From NCBI RefSeq assembly GCF_026212465.1, contig NC_080050.1, forward strand, positions 32,297,570-32,361,569: DNA of 64,000 nucleotides, written 5' to 3'. Origin of the DNA: Amaranthus tricolor. Taxonomy: Eukaryota > Streptophyta > Magnoliopsida > Caryophyllales > Amaranthaceae. A model generated the notes under the pieces. The model had not been told where the DNA came from. It saw only the letters and a list, made by a program, of their open reading frames with translations, and ran no database searches. Shown piece after piece: positions 35,101-47,074 of this stretch (within the stretch, counting starts at the first letter, position 1; the number at the start of each line of letters is the position of its first letter). The position numbers and the translations under genes are program-made.

Positions 35101-36795
35101 GAGCAACAGGCTACGAAAACAGAAACATTCTGTTTAATTCAAGGTTCTTTGTGGGCTTTACATGGACTATATAAGGGGTCTTAGGAGTTCATTAGGGTTT
35201 AAGAGAGAGCCTAATACTAAGAGTTAATTAAGGTCTTAGCCAAGAGAGTTCACTCCACATGTATTAGGGCATTTGAGAGAGTTTGACATCAAAGGTTCAA
35301 TGTTTGCTTTGAGAGGTTGTTCTTGAAGCTTGTAAGGTGAGTTATTAATGTATTGTTGAGTATATTAATGATAAGATACTTATTTTGAAGGGGAGGTATC
35401 TATTGTGTTTGCCATTGTTGTTGTTTGCTCTATTTTTGGTGTTTTTCTTTGCATTTTTTTTGTGCTTGTTTCTTCACCATTGTCATATCCCATTCACAAC
35501 ATACATAGAGTATAAGGTCAAACATTTTGTGAAACATAATCACTTTTTGAAAGCTTTCAGATAATTAGTTAGCTATTGAAGAAAACTTGGACACAATATC
35601 CAGGACACATTGTTTTTTATGTTGCTTGAGAAACAGACACATTCCAGTCAAAGGATATGAAGCATTTTACCTCAATCATTGGTAACACAACTCTCTTTCT
35701 ACATCTCCTCTCCTAGCTTATTTAGGTTCCTTCAAACAGAAATCTAGATCACTAGTAATATGGCGTTGGTCTATATCAAGTCCTTCCATTTAATTTTGTT
35801 TGAACTTCTTCAACCTATTAATAATCATTATAAAATGCTTGAGCTATCACCTACATCCAACTCATACAAAACGGAAAATGAAACTAGCTATTCCATATCA
35901 TTATATTACGATATCCAAAGAGTAGTTTACGTACTATAATTAAAACCGAAATTAATTAATGCAATTATAATTCCAAGCTAACAGAGTCAACAATCACTCA
36001 TCAAATCGCTAGAACACAGTTCTACAAATAAAATCGAAAAAGCGAAACTGTAATCAACTAATGCGATTCCAATTATGAGCTAATAACAGCAACGATCAAT
36101 CAACATAACACAAACTCACAACAAAATACTCTATGCTAGCGAATTAATAGATCAACGCCACCGCTCAAAAAGAAATAAATTCAAAATAGAAACCTGAACA
36201 TAGAGAACGCTTTGCGGTTGGAGACCAGAGTTATGGAAGTAAAAGTACTTATCACATTTCTTAAATGGCGGATAAAACCGTGGATAGTCGAAAAGTTCTG
36301 TTATCTTTTCCTTAAGCTTATCTCTGGTATCGCATTCTGCAAGCACAGAATCAGTTAGCTTCACTTGATTATCCACAAATTGCTTCGTTTCTTCAGAATC
36401 GGGATCTTCAAGCCTAAATCAATCAAAACAGAAAAAAACCTCAGTTTCACAAATTAATTTTAAAAATAAAAAACAAATCAATGAAATCGGAATGCAAACC
36501 ATCGATAAGGATCGGAGATTTTGACGCCGAAGTAATCATCAACGACGGAATCATCACGACGAGTGAGAGGATAATGCAAGGGTTTTTGAGAGGCGGAAGC
36601 CATGGGAGAGGTAGAGAAAGGTGAGGAAGCGGAAAGAGGAGATGAGAGAAAAGGGGAAGATTTAAAATTGAGAAGTTTACTACTTGTGGAAGACTTAATT
36701 AAAGGAGTAGTTAAATACTTAGAGGTGAGAGGGATGAGGATTGTTCCTCTGCTCAACTGAAAATGGGAAAATACAATTGGTCTCAAAGACAACAT
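29108..36795 (-). CDS. Prolyl oligopeptidase (S9A), copy A
   Basis: Twelve exons, transcript order: 36795-36500, 36413-36194, 34466-34266, 34173-34103, 33478-33316, 33154-32561, 31643-31263, 31173-31098, 31021-30958, 30379-30244, 29791-29678, 29173-29108. They join in frame to 793 aa. An in-frame ATG at 36603 would give 729 aa, the usual cytosolic POP length; the extra 64 residues are Ser/Leu/Phe-rich with no acidic residue, so look like an organelle transit peptide, and alternative starts may give two locations. Exons 1-6 carry the beta-propeller lid ([28 protein letters not shown]). The hydrolase domain has [10 protein letters not shown] (oxyanion Tyr), [14 protein letters not shown], the nucleophile elbow EGGSNGG (Ser), [13 protein letters not shown] (Asp) and [12 protein letters not shown] (His). 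All three catalytic residues are present. POPs cut short peptides after proline. Intron 2 (1.7 kb) contains an LTR-like insert and intron 6 a MITE. Confidence 0.95.
31888..32042. mobile_element. MITE in POP copy A intron 6
   Basis: TTGTGAGAGACGGTCGCTCC near 31901 pairs with the reverse complement of GAGAGATGGTCTCTCACAAA near 32020-32039, with CGAGAGATG and TTGAGAGATGG as further inner pairing. The same terminus occurs near 10895. About 150 bp, no coding content. Confidence 0.65.
34730..35470 (+). mobile_element. LTR-like insertion in POP copy A intron 2
   Basis: This stretch differs from the intron around it. From about 34745 to 35040 it is open and codon-like (101 codons, not a family I recognise). 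It then holds a CpG-rich module of CTCGAGCGAG/GCTCGACCGAGCGAGC words (about 34985-35105), then a good TATA box (GACTATATAAGGGG, 35164-35177) and a leader-like tract (GTTTAAGAGAGAGCC). That order, GC module, TATA box, AT-rich leader, matches the LTRs elsewhere in this window. I could not find TG...CA ends or a target duplication, so boundaries are approximate. Confidence 0.45.
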
Positions 36796-36913
36796 GGTTA
36801 CGTTGGAAAGGGGTTAGTTAGGCTAAAGAACTAAGGTATATACTTTTCCGCCTCAGCATGCACAAATATGACAAATCCTAAAGCAATGCAATGCTATAAA
36901 CTTCACAAAATAT

Positions 36914-37172
36914 GGTACGAGACCGTCATTGTGAGATACAAATTTTTAAATGAGTCGGTTTCACAGTGAGATCATCTCTATAAAGTTGATTCAATAAACA
37001 TTTACTATCATAAAATGATTACTTGTAATCTTAAAATGATTATTTCAGTTTTAAAGTTATTATTTTTAGTTTTAAAATGATCACTTATAATATTAAAGTG
37101 ATAACATTCACTGGAAAATGAGCTAATTATATGGGCACATATGATGAGACGGTCTCATACAAGACTTGCTGA
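36914..37172. mobile_element. GAGACGGTCTC-type MITE with internal subrepeats
   Basis: TACGAGACCGTC at the left pairs with the reverse complement of GATGAGACGGTCTCATAC at the right. The interior repeats a ~22-bp AT-rich word of the form TTTTAAAATGATTACTTRTAAT four or five times. It lies just upstream of POP copy A's start. The same family is at 55801-55995 and, partially, 9215-9312. Confidence 0.6.
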
Positions 37173-37288
37173 CCCATACAAAACAAAAATATAGCAAGTA
37201 GAGCAACAATAGAATTTGCAAAAATAACTCACTAAATCATGTGTATTTCATGTTCAAGTTGGACATAATGTTTGATATCAAAGGTTAT

Positions 37289-38977
37289 TGTTGATATATG
37301 TGTGACTCGAACTAAGTCTCATATATGGGGAATTGGGGATGAAGGTGATGATGATGGCGTCTTCCAGTAACTTCAGTCGAGTCGTCTGTGAGGGAAAAAA
37401 GAGCAACGCCGAGTCAGCGGATAATGTTGATTTGCGTCTTTCTTTCAGAGGTTGAAGCCGAGTCGGTGGCCATAGAGGTTGAGCCAAAGCTGAGTCGACG
37501 ATTGATGCTGGCTGTTTTGGGTTTTCTCCAGTGTACTTGTTTTGCACATGGCAAAAGTGTCATTTGCAGGTTTGTGACTCAACCTGGGTGGGGGCACTGA
37601 CAGGTAGAGATTTATTCTCTTTGCTTGGATTAGTTGTTGTGTTTCTTATGTACGGGAATGATGTTAGGTGCTTAGTTACATCGGTTGAAGCTTGGGTTGT
37701 GTTCGCTGAGTTTGATTGTGTCTTGATCTCGGTGATGGTTCTTTGTGATCAACCTTGGTTAGCTTTTGTGTACTAAGATTGTGTGTTTAGTGACCAAGTA
37801 CTTGATGTTCGGGAGAAGCACGGTATGGTCAGATTTCATTCGGAATGCACGTACATGAAGATAGAGGTAAAGAAGGTAGAATGTTCTGACAGTCCTAGTA
37901 GATTCTTTATTATGCTGGATTCGTTAGCATAGGCCCTTAGGGGCGGTGTTGAGGGAGCTCATAGGTGGAGGTGTGCACAACCTCAAGGTGGAGCTTGCCT
38001 CGTGGACTCGTGATACAGGTGGAGCATTATGAGTGAACTTGTGATGGTAGTTGAGCGTCATGAGTTGTTATACTTGGAAACGAGTATGTGATGGGTCTTA
38101 GTTGAAGACTTATCGGGATGGGTCTTGGTTGGAGACTTGTCGGGATGTATGGCTTATGCTTGAGCTTTGCATTGGGTTTGGCTTGAGAATGGTTGTTTGT
38201 TTTACGATGGTTTGATGAGGTAGTTGTTGACTACTGTTTCTCGTCAAGGAGGAGATTGTTGATATACGTGTGACTCAAACTGAGTCTCGTATATGGGGAT
38301 GAAGGTGATGATGATGGTGTCTTCCAATAACTTCAGCCGAGTCATCTGTGAGGGAAGAAGGAGCAACACCGAGTCGGCGGATAGTGCTGATTTGCGTCTT
38401 TCTTTCAGAGGTTGAAGTCGAGTCGGTGGCCATGGAGGTTGAGCCAAAGCCGACTCCGCGATTGATATTGGCTGTTTTGGGTTTTCTCCAATGTACTAAG
38501 CCGAGTCGACGGTTGTGGGCTCGTGAAAGCAAGCCGACTCGACGGCAGCTGTATGCTACGTGTTGACTTGGTTTTTCCGTGGGTTTGGCGGCAGTTATCA
38601 CTAGAAGCTTATTCCCATCTTTTTTGTGCCGCACAGTTTGTGTGGGTAGTGTGTTTTATTAACCTAATTACTTTTGTTATGAGGTTTTTAATATAAATAC
38701 TCATTCCCTTGTATTAGGTTTTTTTTATGATGTGATGAAAAACACAAAGTGAGAAACTAAGAGAGAAAAGTTTGGAGAGTCATTGTTGTGGTGTCTCATA
38801 TTTATCTTGTAATTTCCTAGTTTATAGTGAAAGTTTATTCTCGGTGCTGGTGGATGTAGTTATCACATTGATAGTGAACCACGTTAAATTTCTCGATGTG
38901 ATTTTCTTTATTGTTTGTTTGAATCTTTATTGCTTTTCATATTGTTTTTTGATCTTGGCTTCCGCTGTCGCACAACA
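37289..38977 (+). mobile_element. Internally deleted copia-type LTR retrotransposon
   Basis: The 3' LTR is 38257-38977 (TGTTGATATACG...CGCACAACA, 721 bp), preceded by a polypurine tract CAAGGAGGAGAT (38245-38256). A truncated 5' LTR (37289-37537) begins TGTTGATATATGTGTGACTC and matches the first ~280 bp of the 3' LTR until TGTACT, where it jumps into internal sequence. The remaining ~720 bp of internal DNA has no gag-pol frame. Flanks GTTAT and GTAAA are not a matching target duplication. The 3' half of the LTR matches the solo LTR at 6276-6845. A CpG-rich GAGTCGRCGG-word module lies upstream of a TATA box (TAATATAAATACTC, 38689-38702). The element separates the two POP genes. Confidence 0.8.
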
Positions 38978-39257
38978 GTAAATCTAAAATAACCTCTGTT
39001 ATTTTTACCATTAACATGGATAACATTGCATGGATTCGGCTCCTATATTTCGTCCGAGGTGAGAGCTATTAATAGCTTTACGATAATAAGATGTAAGTGT
39101 TGCCGTAGAGTAACAACATAGACTTAAGTAAACTTTCTATACAAATGCCCTATTATTGAGCTATTTTTGATATAGTGGCAGGTTTTAATTACTTGTAAAG
39201 CTAATAATTACATATAATCATCAACTTATTAAAGATGTTTGAAGACTATTTCCTAAA

Positions 39258-42200
39258 CTAGTCCATCCATGCAACATCCAACATCTTAGCCATGAAACTG
39301 TATCTATCGGCAGCTTCATCAATCTGCAAGAGCATATATCATTAATTTGATTAGAATACCCCGCTGAAATTACGCAACAACAATACATTACTTTATTACT
39401 ATCAAGTGACTTCCGCTCAAACTGTATTTAAGGTCGATTTTACACAACCTTACTCTTATATCAATAAAGAGGTTGTTCACAGTTAATCCTCAATTGTGAA
39501 TATTATCTTTAGCATCACATAAGTAAAAAATGCACATTAACAATAATCTATTGTACTATGAAACCGAAACACTACAAATGTGTGCTTCTATCGTTTAGTT
39601 TTCCTTTATTATATAATATATCTTAGGATTTCAGCCATAAACTTAAGCTTAAACCTTTTATTGAAGCTTCATGATATGTTAGATATGTTATACACTCTAT
39701 CGCAAACAACAACAATGATAAGTCGTAATCCCAAAAAATTAACTTAGACGGTTAGCTACATAAACTAATAGATCAATTAATTTTAATAATCGTCGACTTG
39801 AATTCTCTTTCTCCATTCATTTCTATTTTCCTTCAAATATAGAGTTTCAAAATTTGACAATTACCTCTTTTTGTATTGGACGTCCACAACAATGACCAGC
39901 TTTGCATTCAATCCTTCCTATTATTGGATTAATCTGAGGACTCCGTATCAAGCTTGTGCAAAGTGTATATTGCATAGTCTACAAAATAAAAAAAAATTAA
40001 AAATATTTCGTAAAAATAAATACAAATTAAACTGGCTCATCTCTGAACATGATTTTCTCTAAAAGTGAAATTTTGATGTATATAAGCTGAACATATAGCA
40101 AAACTTTGTGTGTGAACTGATTATGTGATGAATCGTCACGACTAATATGGTATCAGAGCCGAATATGGTTCTTGGATATGATGTGGTTCACATGTGAGGA
40201 GGAATGTTGAAAATACTCCACGTGTGAGGAAGATCCTACATCACAAAAATAGTGAGCTATGGACTTGCATATAAAATTTGTTTATGCAATTTCAAGTCAA
40301 CACTCATTCATTACCTGTGGGTTTGTGGGCCCAAGTCCATGGATTCCCTATAAATATGTCCTAACGAGTGGGTCATGGCTAATTATTTGACGAATTATCA
40401 CGACCTAACACTAAAATCAGATTCCCATCAGAACTACTTACGGCTAATAGCTTAAGCGAATGCAATGGCACAACGCGGTCATCATGATCGGCTGTCAGTA
40501 GCATGGTTGCCGGATATTGTATATACCGGCCTGCTGAGTTTTCCCATGGCCTTCTAACATTATGTAGAGGTGAAAACCTGTGACATTTTCATTTTTACTT
40601 GTTAGTTTCTGTCACAGTTAAAGCTTAGCACAGTACTATAATCAAGATGGTCAGTTTCTTACTTAATTAGCCATTGAAAATCTTCCTCTTTGTCTGCACA
40701 ACCAAAATCCGCAGTCCAAGCATGACCTAGAAAGACGAAAGTTCATCAACATAGCATTCAGTAGGGGCTAAGCAAAGATTATAGAGCCTATTTACTTATT
40801 GATGTTTAATAAATTGAAAATTTAATGTTGGTAAGTATTGAATCCCTAACCAACAGTATCATAGGAAGATACATCACCAAATGAGCTACGCTTAACTAAT
40901 AAATTATATGGAGTTTGTTAATATATGAGATCACTATTTACTCGTGTCCTAGGTGGTTGGACACCTTGAATGAGCCTAAAACTAATTTTGGCATCCTGAG
41001 GCAATTTTGATGGATAATTAGGAGTGTGACAATAAAGGTCCATAGAGAACAAGTCCAAAATACGAAAAATAATCGTTTTTAACATATTTCAAATATTCAA
41101 CTTGGGCTGGGGAATTTAAGTTCGAGCCTGCTTAGGTAGTGGCCTGGTCGTTTAATTAAAAATCTTATTAATATTGACTTGTGTAGCATATAGCACAGAA
41201 GAATGCCAACCAAGTTGGTTCACCACACATGCAAAGATGGATGTTTTGGATTTGTCCGTGTTTACTGGGACTCCTAAAAAGTCTAGAACGGCACTAAGAG
41301 CAATTTTCAAAGATTGAACCGATAAAATTGGGCTTATGTACAGGACTCACACAAGAGAAGAGTTGACTGCACACAAACCCGATAACTTTTCATCCTAAAA
41401 CCAATTGATATTTGAAGGAGTAACCCAACAATTAATCTTATATATTAGTGAGCTTCTCGTCTCTAATTCTGCAATGTAAGATCACACACGAGTTATTTTT
41501 TCAACGGAAATAACTAACCTATAGTAAATTTGTGAAATCGAAGCATGTCCATTACACCAACATGAGCTAGAGCACAGCCAAAAAGATCTGGTCTCTGCAC
41601 ATTAACATTCAGAAAACAGTTTAAACTCCAGGTTAACACAATTTGATACTAAAATTTCCTTTTTGAGTTAACTAAATACCTGATTTATACAGGCACCTAT
41701 GAGAAGGCCACCATTACTTCTACCTTCTATGCACAACTTTGAAGGATGTGTATAACCATTTGAGACTAGAAACTCGGCAGCGGCAATGAAATCATCGAAA
41801 CAATTCTGTTTTTTCTCTAAGATTCCGGCTTTATGCCACTCCTCACCATACTCTCCGCCACCACGAATATTGGCCAGGCAGAAGATCGCGCCCAAATGTT
41901 TCATAAGAATCGTACGAATGATACTAAAACATGGTGTAAGGCTAGTGTTAAATCCACCATAAGCATAGAGTAAACATGGATTAGATTTGTCTAAAACTAC
42001 ATCTTTTCTTGATACTATGAACATTGGTATCTGTGTGCCATTCTTACTTGGAACAAATACCTGCAGAATAAATAGTTGTAGACAGGTGAGCAAAGATCAA
42101 TACAATAACTAACATCAATGTCTCATGATTCGTGAATCTACCCGAATGCGAATCGGAAAAAAGCCGAATTATAGTCGATTTTAAGCTATTTTCAAAAATT

Positions 42201-45200
42201 TTGAGCCAACCCCGAATTTAAATGGCAAATTAATTGGCGAATTATGTTACACGTGCTAAATCATCATTGACTAAATCAGAACACATACAAACTGGAAAAA
42301 AGTTCACATACAATTTTTTCATCTTATTAACACAAATCAAATAGTAATGTATTCAAATGTATAAATCAATATAAATCAATATAAAAACTATGGTGAAAGT
42401 TCAGATGAGAACAACACTTGCTTGCGAACAGTGCGAACCATGTTACTTTTTGGCAAAATCATATGAGTACCTTGTTCCGAAGAATTTTAGGAATTTTTTT
42501 ATTCTGAAAGTAACACTCTTGATGTAAAAAGTAACATATATTTTCTCAAATTTATTGATTTTTCTTTTTTTTTCTAGAATTTTGTTTAGACAAATAAACT
42601 TCAAAAAAGTAACATTTTCTGTAGTAAGTAACACTTTTTATGTAAAAGGTAATAAAAAGTGTTACTTTTATATCAAAAAGTGTTACTTATTGCCTATTGG
42701 TAAAGAAAAAATTTTCAGAAACAAAAAAATAGTAACACTCTTTTTACCAGAAAGTAACATGGTTCGCACTGTACGCAAATAAGCGTTGTCACACCTGAAC
42801 TCGACCCTAAAAACTCTATATACCTGATCAGTCTTAAACTCAGTGCGATCAAATCCAGGAACACGAATCTCTCTGAATATCTTCATATCAGGATTTTCCA
42901 AAGACAAATCAATTTGGTATGTTATATTGAAGGTAAGAAAGCTAGTAAACGAAACGAACACGATACTGTCAAATCTCTTTGCACTGATTCTGACCGTGCC
43001 AATATCAATAGGCAGACGATACAGGAACTGCCCGGTTTCATAGTCTCTAATCTCGATTACATGTTTTACGTCTCTCAAGTAGCAAACTATAAGTTTGTTA
43101 CGGTTAGCAAGTTCAGCTGTTACGAGCACGTCTTTTTCGTGTTCTGGCAAAACGTCAGTCCAAATGTTCGGTTTATTCAGATCAACGCGTACTAGCTTAG
43201 ATCTCGGAGCATTTTTGTTTGTTTGGAAGGTGAATGTGGTGTCATTATTGGCTATGTAGTAATACATTGCATCAAAGTTATCTATGAGTTTTGTAAAGGG
43301 AAGTAAGTGGTTTGTTTTGTGGGTGTTTTTAAGATGATCATTTGTTATGGATGAAAGATTTAGGTAGTAGAGCTTGTTCACGTCTGCACAGTGTTCCTCA
43401 ATTTGTAGGAGAAGATACTGCAAGAAATATACAAATCAAATTAGTATAAGGAAGGCACATATGTTAAATTTGTTATTGAACTTGTACACAATGAGACTTG
43501 CACACAGACCAGATGAGGTTTCATCTTAAAACCAATTGGTAATAATCTTATATATCAGTCAATCTCTGTGTAATTCTTCGATGTGGGATTACATGTGAGT
43601 TATATTTATAACAACATAACTGATATACAATCCAAATTAAGGAAAATTTCTAATTCATGCAATGCTGAACATCACTTCTTAAGTTATGGTAAGTTGAACA
43701 CATACAATCCAAAATAAGTTTGTTGTAAGACTTGTATAGAAATTGACTTTTTTTGCCTATTTTGTTGCTTAATTTTTATTTTTGGCTTATTGATTTTAAA
43801 CAATAATAAAAAAATGTTGAGTCAACTATGTTGACTATTAAGATTTAAGAGTATGTTTGGCAAATTATCAAACACTTAGACAAAGCATTTTGATATATAG
43901 ATTATAGCTTATTGGTTTATAAAACAATAAAAAATGTTGAGTCAGTTAAAAAGTTGATTATTAAGATTTAAGAGTATGTTTGGCAAATTATCAAACAATT
44001 AGACAAAGTGTTTTGATATATAGCTAAGTTAGATAAAGAATAAATTAAAAGTAGTTGAAAAGTTGTGAGATTTTTTAAATTAAAACAAAAAACCTTCTAA
44101 ATGATAGATAAGAAGGAGAAAAATCACTCCTTTTATATTTTTGGGTAAATATTTACTGACCTGGTCGAATGGAGAGAAAATATTTCCCTCCTTCCCCCAA
44201 ATTAAGGTTCTTATCTTAAGTTTCTTTTATATTCGTGGTACTATAGTATTCTTTATTCTTCATCTTTCTCTTTAAATTTACTTTTATTTACGTACTTTTA
44301 TTTATATATTTTGATTTTTATTTTCGGCTTAAAAATAATTAGCATGCTCCTATTGATGATCAAACTTATTTAGTTAAGAAGAAAGCCTTACATTTCCATC
44401 ATCAGTTACACGAGGGTAAAATCTGTATCTAGGATGTTCAACATCATTCCAGCACAAAATATCTTGAGATTGATCAGCACCAAGTAAATGGTAATACAGT
44501 TCATGATTTAGATTTATATTTGTTTCAGTGCCACAATCTTGTACATCTCCTCTGCAAAAATATTAATTATTAATAGTTAAAAAAAAAAAGCAAAAAATTG
44601 TTTATTAAGTAATTTACAATCATAAAAATAAGTACAATCCTTAATAAGCTTACTTTGGGGCAGGGTAGCGGCTGTAGAAAAAACCTTTATTATCATGAGT
44701 CCAAGCAACGTTACTAAACTTAACCTGTGATTAAAATAATCAAAGGCGCTTATATTATTTTCTTTCAAAAATATATATCTTATTATTTATGGAAAAATTA
44801 TAAGAAATTATTTAATGTATAACATTTTTGCAAAAAATCACTTTATGTGCATTTTTTTTTAAAAAAAATTACCTATTGTTATATATACATGACTACCACT
44901 TAACGGAAAAAGTTAGGTGACCGTCAAATACAAGAATTGACCAGCACATGCCACGCATGTGACCCTTTAATTCCCCCTTCCATTCTTATCTTTTAACGTT
45001 TTGTATTGTGTAATATATAATATAAAAGAACGACAAAGAATTGGTTTACTAGAATTATAAATATGAGTGTTTGACATACCCTATGTTAGTACACTGAATA
45101 TGCATCATCTACAACTTTATAAACGTTATATTTATATAAATGCATTTGAAATTGTATATTTTTTTATCACAGTTTATTATAGTCCCACATAAAAAATGAA

Positions 45201-47024
45201 TTTTTAGTTGCAAACCAAGTATATGTGACTAGGTAAATATATTGATTACTGACCCATTTTAAAGTGTCAGGCAGGGAAGTTTTGTCTGCAACATACATAA
45301 CTTTGATGGTAATCCAATCACTTCCACTAGTGCTAAGACCATAAGCCAAGTACTGAGCATCATTGCTGACTGCACAAAGGTGGAGTGACACATTACTATC
45401 CTCACCTAGCTCATTTGGATCCAGCAACACTCTTGGTTCGTCATTCAAACTATCCTGTAAATAGAGAGTGTATCAAATTTAAAGCGCCGAAAGAGTATTT
45501 ATAAAATATGTCAAAGTTTTACTCGACTTCAAATTGACACGAAACATGATTGCCAATTGGTGGGTTGTAAATTATAATTTTGACACATAATCCGAAAATG
45601 ATCCAAGTTAAAAATACAGAAGAAAAAAAAATGGATCAAACTTGAGTGTAACATGAACCCGACCTTTTTGATCCATTTTGTCAATTTTTACAATTTTCCA
45701 ACTTCATGTTATTATTTTTTAGTTGGAATTCAATATCCTTCTAGTCAATTTTTGTTTTTAAAGTCAATAATTTTTATTAAAGCTTTAAAATTGTATAGTA
45801 ATCCTTTTTTATTAGGAAATTATTTTTGATAAATACATAAAAAATTATTGCAGTATAACTTAATGTGAAAATTTTTTTAATGATGATAGAGAAACTTTTA
45901 AAAAGAAATCTTAGACCCGGGTCGATTTGAACCCGTTCCAAATCATAAATAACCCAATTTGAAACTAACTTTTTCAATTTGAAATTTTTAAAATAAAATG
46001 ACTAGATCAAAATGAAATTTACCCCATCTATGATTTAGACATATTGAAGATGATCTTACAAATACTTCATTTATACCTTCTTACAATTGATTATTAACAC
46101 TATAGAAAAATATTATAATGGCAACCGATATTTAAGTGCAAAACAATTTCATAACTATTAGCGACAAAGTTAGACGAAAAATAAAATGGTCGTCATTAAA
46201 ATATAAAAACATCTTTAATACAAAATAAATAAAATAACCTGAACATAGAGGACGTCTAGTGGTTGAAGGCCTTTGTTATGCAAGTAAAAGTATTTATCCC
46301 CACGTTTAAAAGGCACTTGGAACCTTTCAAACTGAAAAACATCTTTCAATCTTTGGTTTAGCTTGTCCCTAGTTTTACAAGTTTTCAGCAAAGATTCTGT
46401 AACTTCCACTTGATTTTTTACAAATTCTTTAGTCTCTTCTGAATCTGGATCTTCCAACCTTGATAAAAAAAAAAAATTAATTCAGTTGTTTTCACACTTT
46501 TTAAGTATTCCCAAGCAAATTTATATGCTAATTTCAGAAAGTACAAATCTATTTATAAACTTGTATGTTTGACATAACACTTTTAAACTAGTTGTTGTCT
46601 ATTAGCAAGGTCGGCTATGAGAGTTGAAAGGCACTGGGTGACATTAATTATAGCCCCTAATTACTAAATATATATTATCATAGGCCCTAACTATTAAATA
46701 TTAAAGTGTCGTTTTTCTAATTTTTTGGATGGGTAGGGGCATAAATACCTTTTGACCCTTATAGGATCTATCCTGCCTATTTAGTAATTTAGTTGTTTAA
46801 GTGACGTTTAGTGGTGAATGCAACTGTTTTCAAAACTTTATAACTTATGTAGAGTTTTAAAATTAAAAGGAGCAACTTAAGATTTTTTTTGTTACATTTT
46901 TATCAACAAAATATATTTCAACAGTTAGAATGACCACTATTTTTACTGAACAATATTAATTTATACAACTAATTAGACAGCTAATATTAAATAAGTATAA
47001 TTGTACACCTACAGTCACTCACAC

Positions 47025-47074
<50 letters not shown>

